64,000 nt of DNA from JBKHYJ01 sp046565505 (lineage in GTDB: Bacteria > Acidobacteriota > Blastocatellia > UBA7656): positions 124,001 to 188,000 of the forward strand of contig JBKHYJ010000080.1 of the NCBI GenBank assembly GCA_046565505.1, given 5' to 3'. Below the pieces are notes generated by a model. The model searched no databases. It was not told the DNA's origin and saw only the letters and a list, made by a program, of their open reading frames with translations. The translations under genes and the position numbers were made by a program. This document shows positions 62,518-64,000 of this stretch, piece by piece; position 1 is the stretch's first letter, and each line of letters opens with the position of its first letter.

Positions 62518-63726
62518 ATGACTATGGCAAAGACCGTAACCCGGCGCGGACAATCTTTAAAGGCGCGACGCGATTCGCGAGGGGCGAGCCCGACTCGGCA
62601 GCCCGCCGCCCGCGCCGAGTTGATGCGGGAGATAGATGAAAAGATGGCGCGCGTCGAGCGGTTTCTTAAAGACCGAAACCTGGCCGGCGTGCTCATCACG
62701 CAGGTGAGGAATTTTTCATGGGTCACGGCAGGCATCGCTGACAACCACATACTCATCACTAGCGAGCTCGGCGCGGCGTCCCTGCTCGTCATGCGCGGCG
62801 GAAAAAAGTACGTGCTCGCCAGCAACAGCGAGATGGCGCGCCTGACCGCGGAAGACCTGGCCGGCCTCGGGTACGAGGCGAAGGAGTTCAAGTGGTACGA
62901 CGACCGCAGGGGGCAGTTCATTAAAGACATTGCTCGCGGCGGCGAGGTCGCGACCGACGCCCCTTTCGCCGATTTGGGGGTCGTTGATGGCGAGATCGCC
63001 TCGCTACGCTACGAGCTAACGCCGCCCGAGATTAAGAAGTACCGCTGGCTCGGGCGCAACACGGCGGAGGCGGCGGAGGCCGTCTGCGAAAAGCTCCGGC
63101 CCGGCATGCGCGAGCGGGAGATCGAGGCGATGACTTCTAATGAATTGATGACGCGCGGCATCCGGCCCACCGTGTTGCTGATAGGCGCGGACGACCGCAT
63201 ATACAACTTCCGACATGCGCCGCCGTCGAACGCGAAGCTCAAGAGGTACGGCATGGTCAACGTCTGCGCGCGCAAATGGGGGCTGGTGGCCGCCGTCACA
63301 CGGTTCGTGCACTTCGGGCCTCTGCCCCGGCCATTGAAGCAGAGGCTACAGGCGGCCGCGAGAGTTAATGCCGAGTACCAGGCGCGCTCGACCCCCGGCG
63401 CGAAGTCCGGCGAGATATTGGAGCGGGCCATGAAGGCGTACGCGGACCAGGGGTTTGAAGGCGAATGGGAGAATCACCATCAGGGAGGCGCCATAGGCTA
63501 TGCCGAGCGCGATTGGATAGCCCTGCCCGGCTCGTCCGACATCGTGCACGAGCGGCAGGGCTTCGCATGGAACCCGACCGTTCAGGGCGCGAAGGTGGAA
63601 GATACGATCATCGCTTACAGAGGCGGCGTCGAAAACATCACGCGGACGCCCGGCTGGCCGGCGATTGATGTTGAAGTCGAGGGCACGATTTATAAATCGC
63701 CCGACATTCTGATCGTGAATAAGTAG
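62518..63726 (+). CDS. M24-family protein lacking metal ligands (creatinase-like)
   Basis: Protein of about 402 residues with the two-domain creatinase/prolidase fold. The N-terminal domain (about 40-165) starts KMARVERFLKDRNLAGVLIT. The pita-bread domain begins near ELTPPEIKKYRWLGRNTAEAAEAV. The usual metal-binding Asp residues are replaced: the first lies in the MVNVCARKWG segment and the second in LVAAVTRFV. The EPG Glu is replaced by Asn in FAWNPT; one His (ENHHQGGAIGY) and the last Glu (KVEDT) remain. A metal-free hydrolase, as creatinase is, or a non-catalytic role is likely. No signal peptide. It follows the GH51 gene by 28 bases and precedes the GH43 by 8. Confidence 0.82.
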   Translation: MTMAKTVTRRGQSLKARRDSRGASPTRQPAARAELMREIDEKMARVERFLKDRNLAGVLITQVRNFSWVTAGIADNHILITSELGAASLLVMRGGKKYVLASNSEMARLTAEDLAGLGYEAKEFKWYDDRRGQFIKDIARGGEVATDAPFADLGVVDGEIASLRYELTPPEIKKYRWLGRNTAEAAEAVCEKLRPGMREREIEAMTSNELMTRGIRPTVLLIGADDRIYNFRHAPPSNAKLKRYGMVNVCARKWGLVAAVTRFVHFGPLPRPLKQRLQAAARVNAEYQARSTPGAKSGEILERAMKAYADQGFEGEWENHHQGGAIGYAERDWIALPGSSDIVHERQGFAWNPTVQGAKVEDTIIAYRGGVENITRTPGWPAIDVEVEGTIYKSPDILIVNK

Positions 63727-63734
63727 GAGAGCAC

Positions 63735-64000
63735 ATGCGGAACGAGCGGTACGCAGTCAGGCCGTGTTGGAATCTTCTTCTCGTCTGGGTGCTCTGCGCC
63801 TTTGTGGCCGACGCCCGGGCGCAGGTCGGGGCGGCCGCTTCGGCCGCGCGTGGGCCCGCCTACACCAACCCCGCGGTGGCGGGCGATTACCCGGACCCTT
63901 CAGTCATTCGCGTAGGCCGCGACTACTGGGCGACGGCCACTTCGTCCGAGTGGGGGCCGGAGTTCCCCATCCTGCACTCGCGCGACCTGGTGAACTGGCG
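63735..64000 (+). CDS. Secreted GH43-type glycosidase, N-terminal part
   Basis: Cut by the window end after 88 codons. A signal peptide (CWNLLLVWVLCAFVADARAQ) is followed by the GH43 opening (NPAVAGDYPDPSVIRVGRDYW) with the catalytic-base Asp D54 in YPDPS, then FPILHSRDLVNW. GH43 enzymes are beta-xylosidases, arabinofuranosidases or arabinanases. ATG 63735 follows the upstream stop by 8 bases with an AGGAGAG ribosome site, so it is clearly part of the same operon. Confidence 0.88.
   Translation, partial: MRNERYAVRPCWNLLLVWVLCAFVADARAQVGAAASAARGPAYTNPAVAGDYPDPSVIRVGRDYWATATSSEWGPEFPILHSRDLVNW

Noticed and set aside
1..64000. tRNA, rRNA genes and CRISPR arrays
   Set aside because: No T-loop-like GTTCGAATC pattern with cloverleaf, no rRNA stretch and no regularly spaced direct repeats were seen; a covariance-model search would be needed to exclude small RNAs.

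Overview
The window looks like a piece of an Acidobacteriota chromosome, probably subdivision 4 / Blastocatellia. The lineage is inferred from gene content: a PadR regulator next to an acidobacterial duplicated orphan permease (ADOP), Oar-like TonB receptors with carboxypeptidase-regulatory N-termini, a tricorn-like protease, and secreted DPP-IV-type and amidase enzymes. Most of the window is GC-rich. Roughly 27.4-36 kb is conspicuously AT-rich by eye and holds the replication-initiation neighbourhood.

Region 1 (1-27.3 kb) is a mixed housekeeping and envelope region. It has two MacB-type permeases (one cut by the window edge), a sugar-nucleotide transferase, an SDR, an OsmC protein closed by a perfect terminator, and a secreted caspase-PEGA-TPR protein. 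A DUF4159 protein, a Tat-exported amidase and a tricorn-like protease follow. Next come two small envelope proteins, a lone cluster of DnaA-box-like sites, an acyl-CoA module (ligase, thioesterase, dehydrogenase), an amidohydrolase and a DPP-IV peptidase. The region ends with a very large secreted ExeM-like nuclease carrying Calx-beta and BACON domains.

Region 2 (27.4-37.2 kb) is the origin region. parA-parB run leftward and overlap by 32 bases. A 2.1-kb gene-free stretch follows, with a 90-base MITE-like hairpin in 8-base direct repeats, a decayed IS630-type transposase and a near-consensus parS site. Then atpD-atpC, dnaA, a dnaA-dnaN intergenic oriC with DnaA boxes and five perfect DnaA-trios, dnaN, and an OmpR-type response regulator all run rightward.

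Region 3 (37.6-48.4 kb) is GC-rich again: an endonuclease III homologue, DusB, a NylC/DmpA-type self-cleaving peptidase, small proteins including a V4R/DUF2378-like sensor and a PPOX protein, the padR-ADOP pair with a clear promoter/operator, a DJ-1/PfpI lipoprotein, and a divergent arsI/arsR pair with a shared operator.

Region 4 (48.7-64 kb) looks like a carbohydrate-utilisation locus. Two large Oar/SusC-like TonB receptors, each behind a good sigma-70-type promoter, precede a TPR protein and a run of co-directional genes: GH2, GH51 arabinofuranosidase, an M24-like protein lacking its metal ligands, and the start of a GH43. No SusD-like partner is visible. Together these suggest uptake and breakdown of an arabinose-containing plant polysaccharide. 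No tRNA, rRNA or CRISPR array was found by eye.
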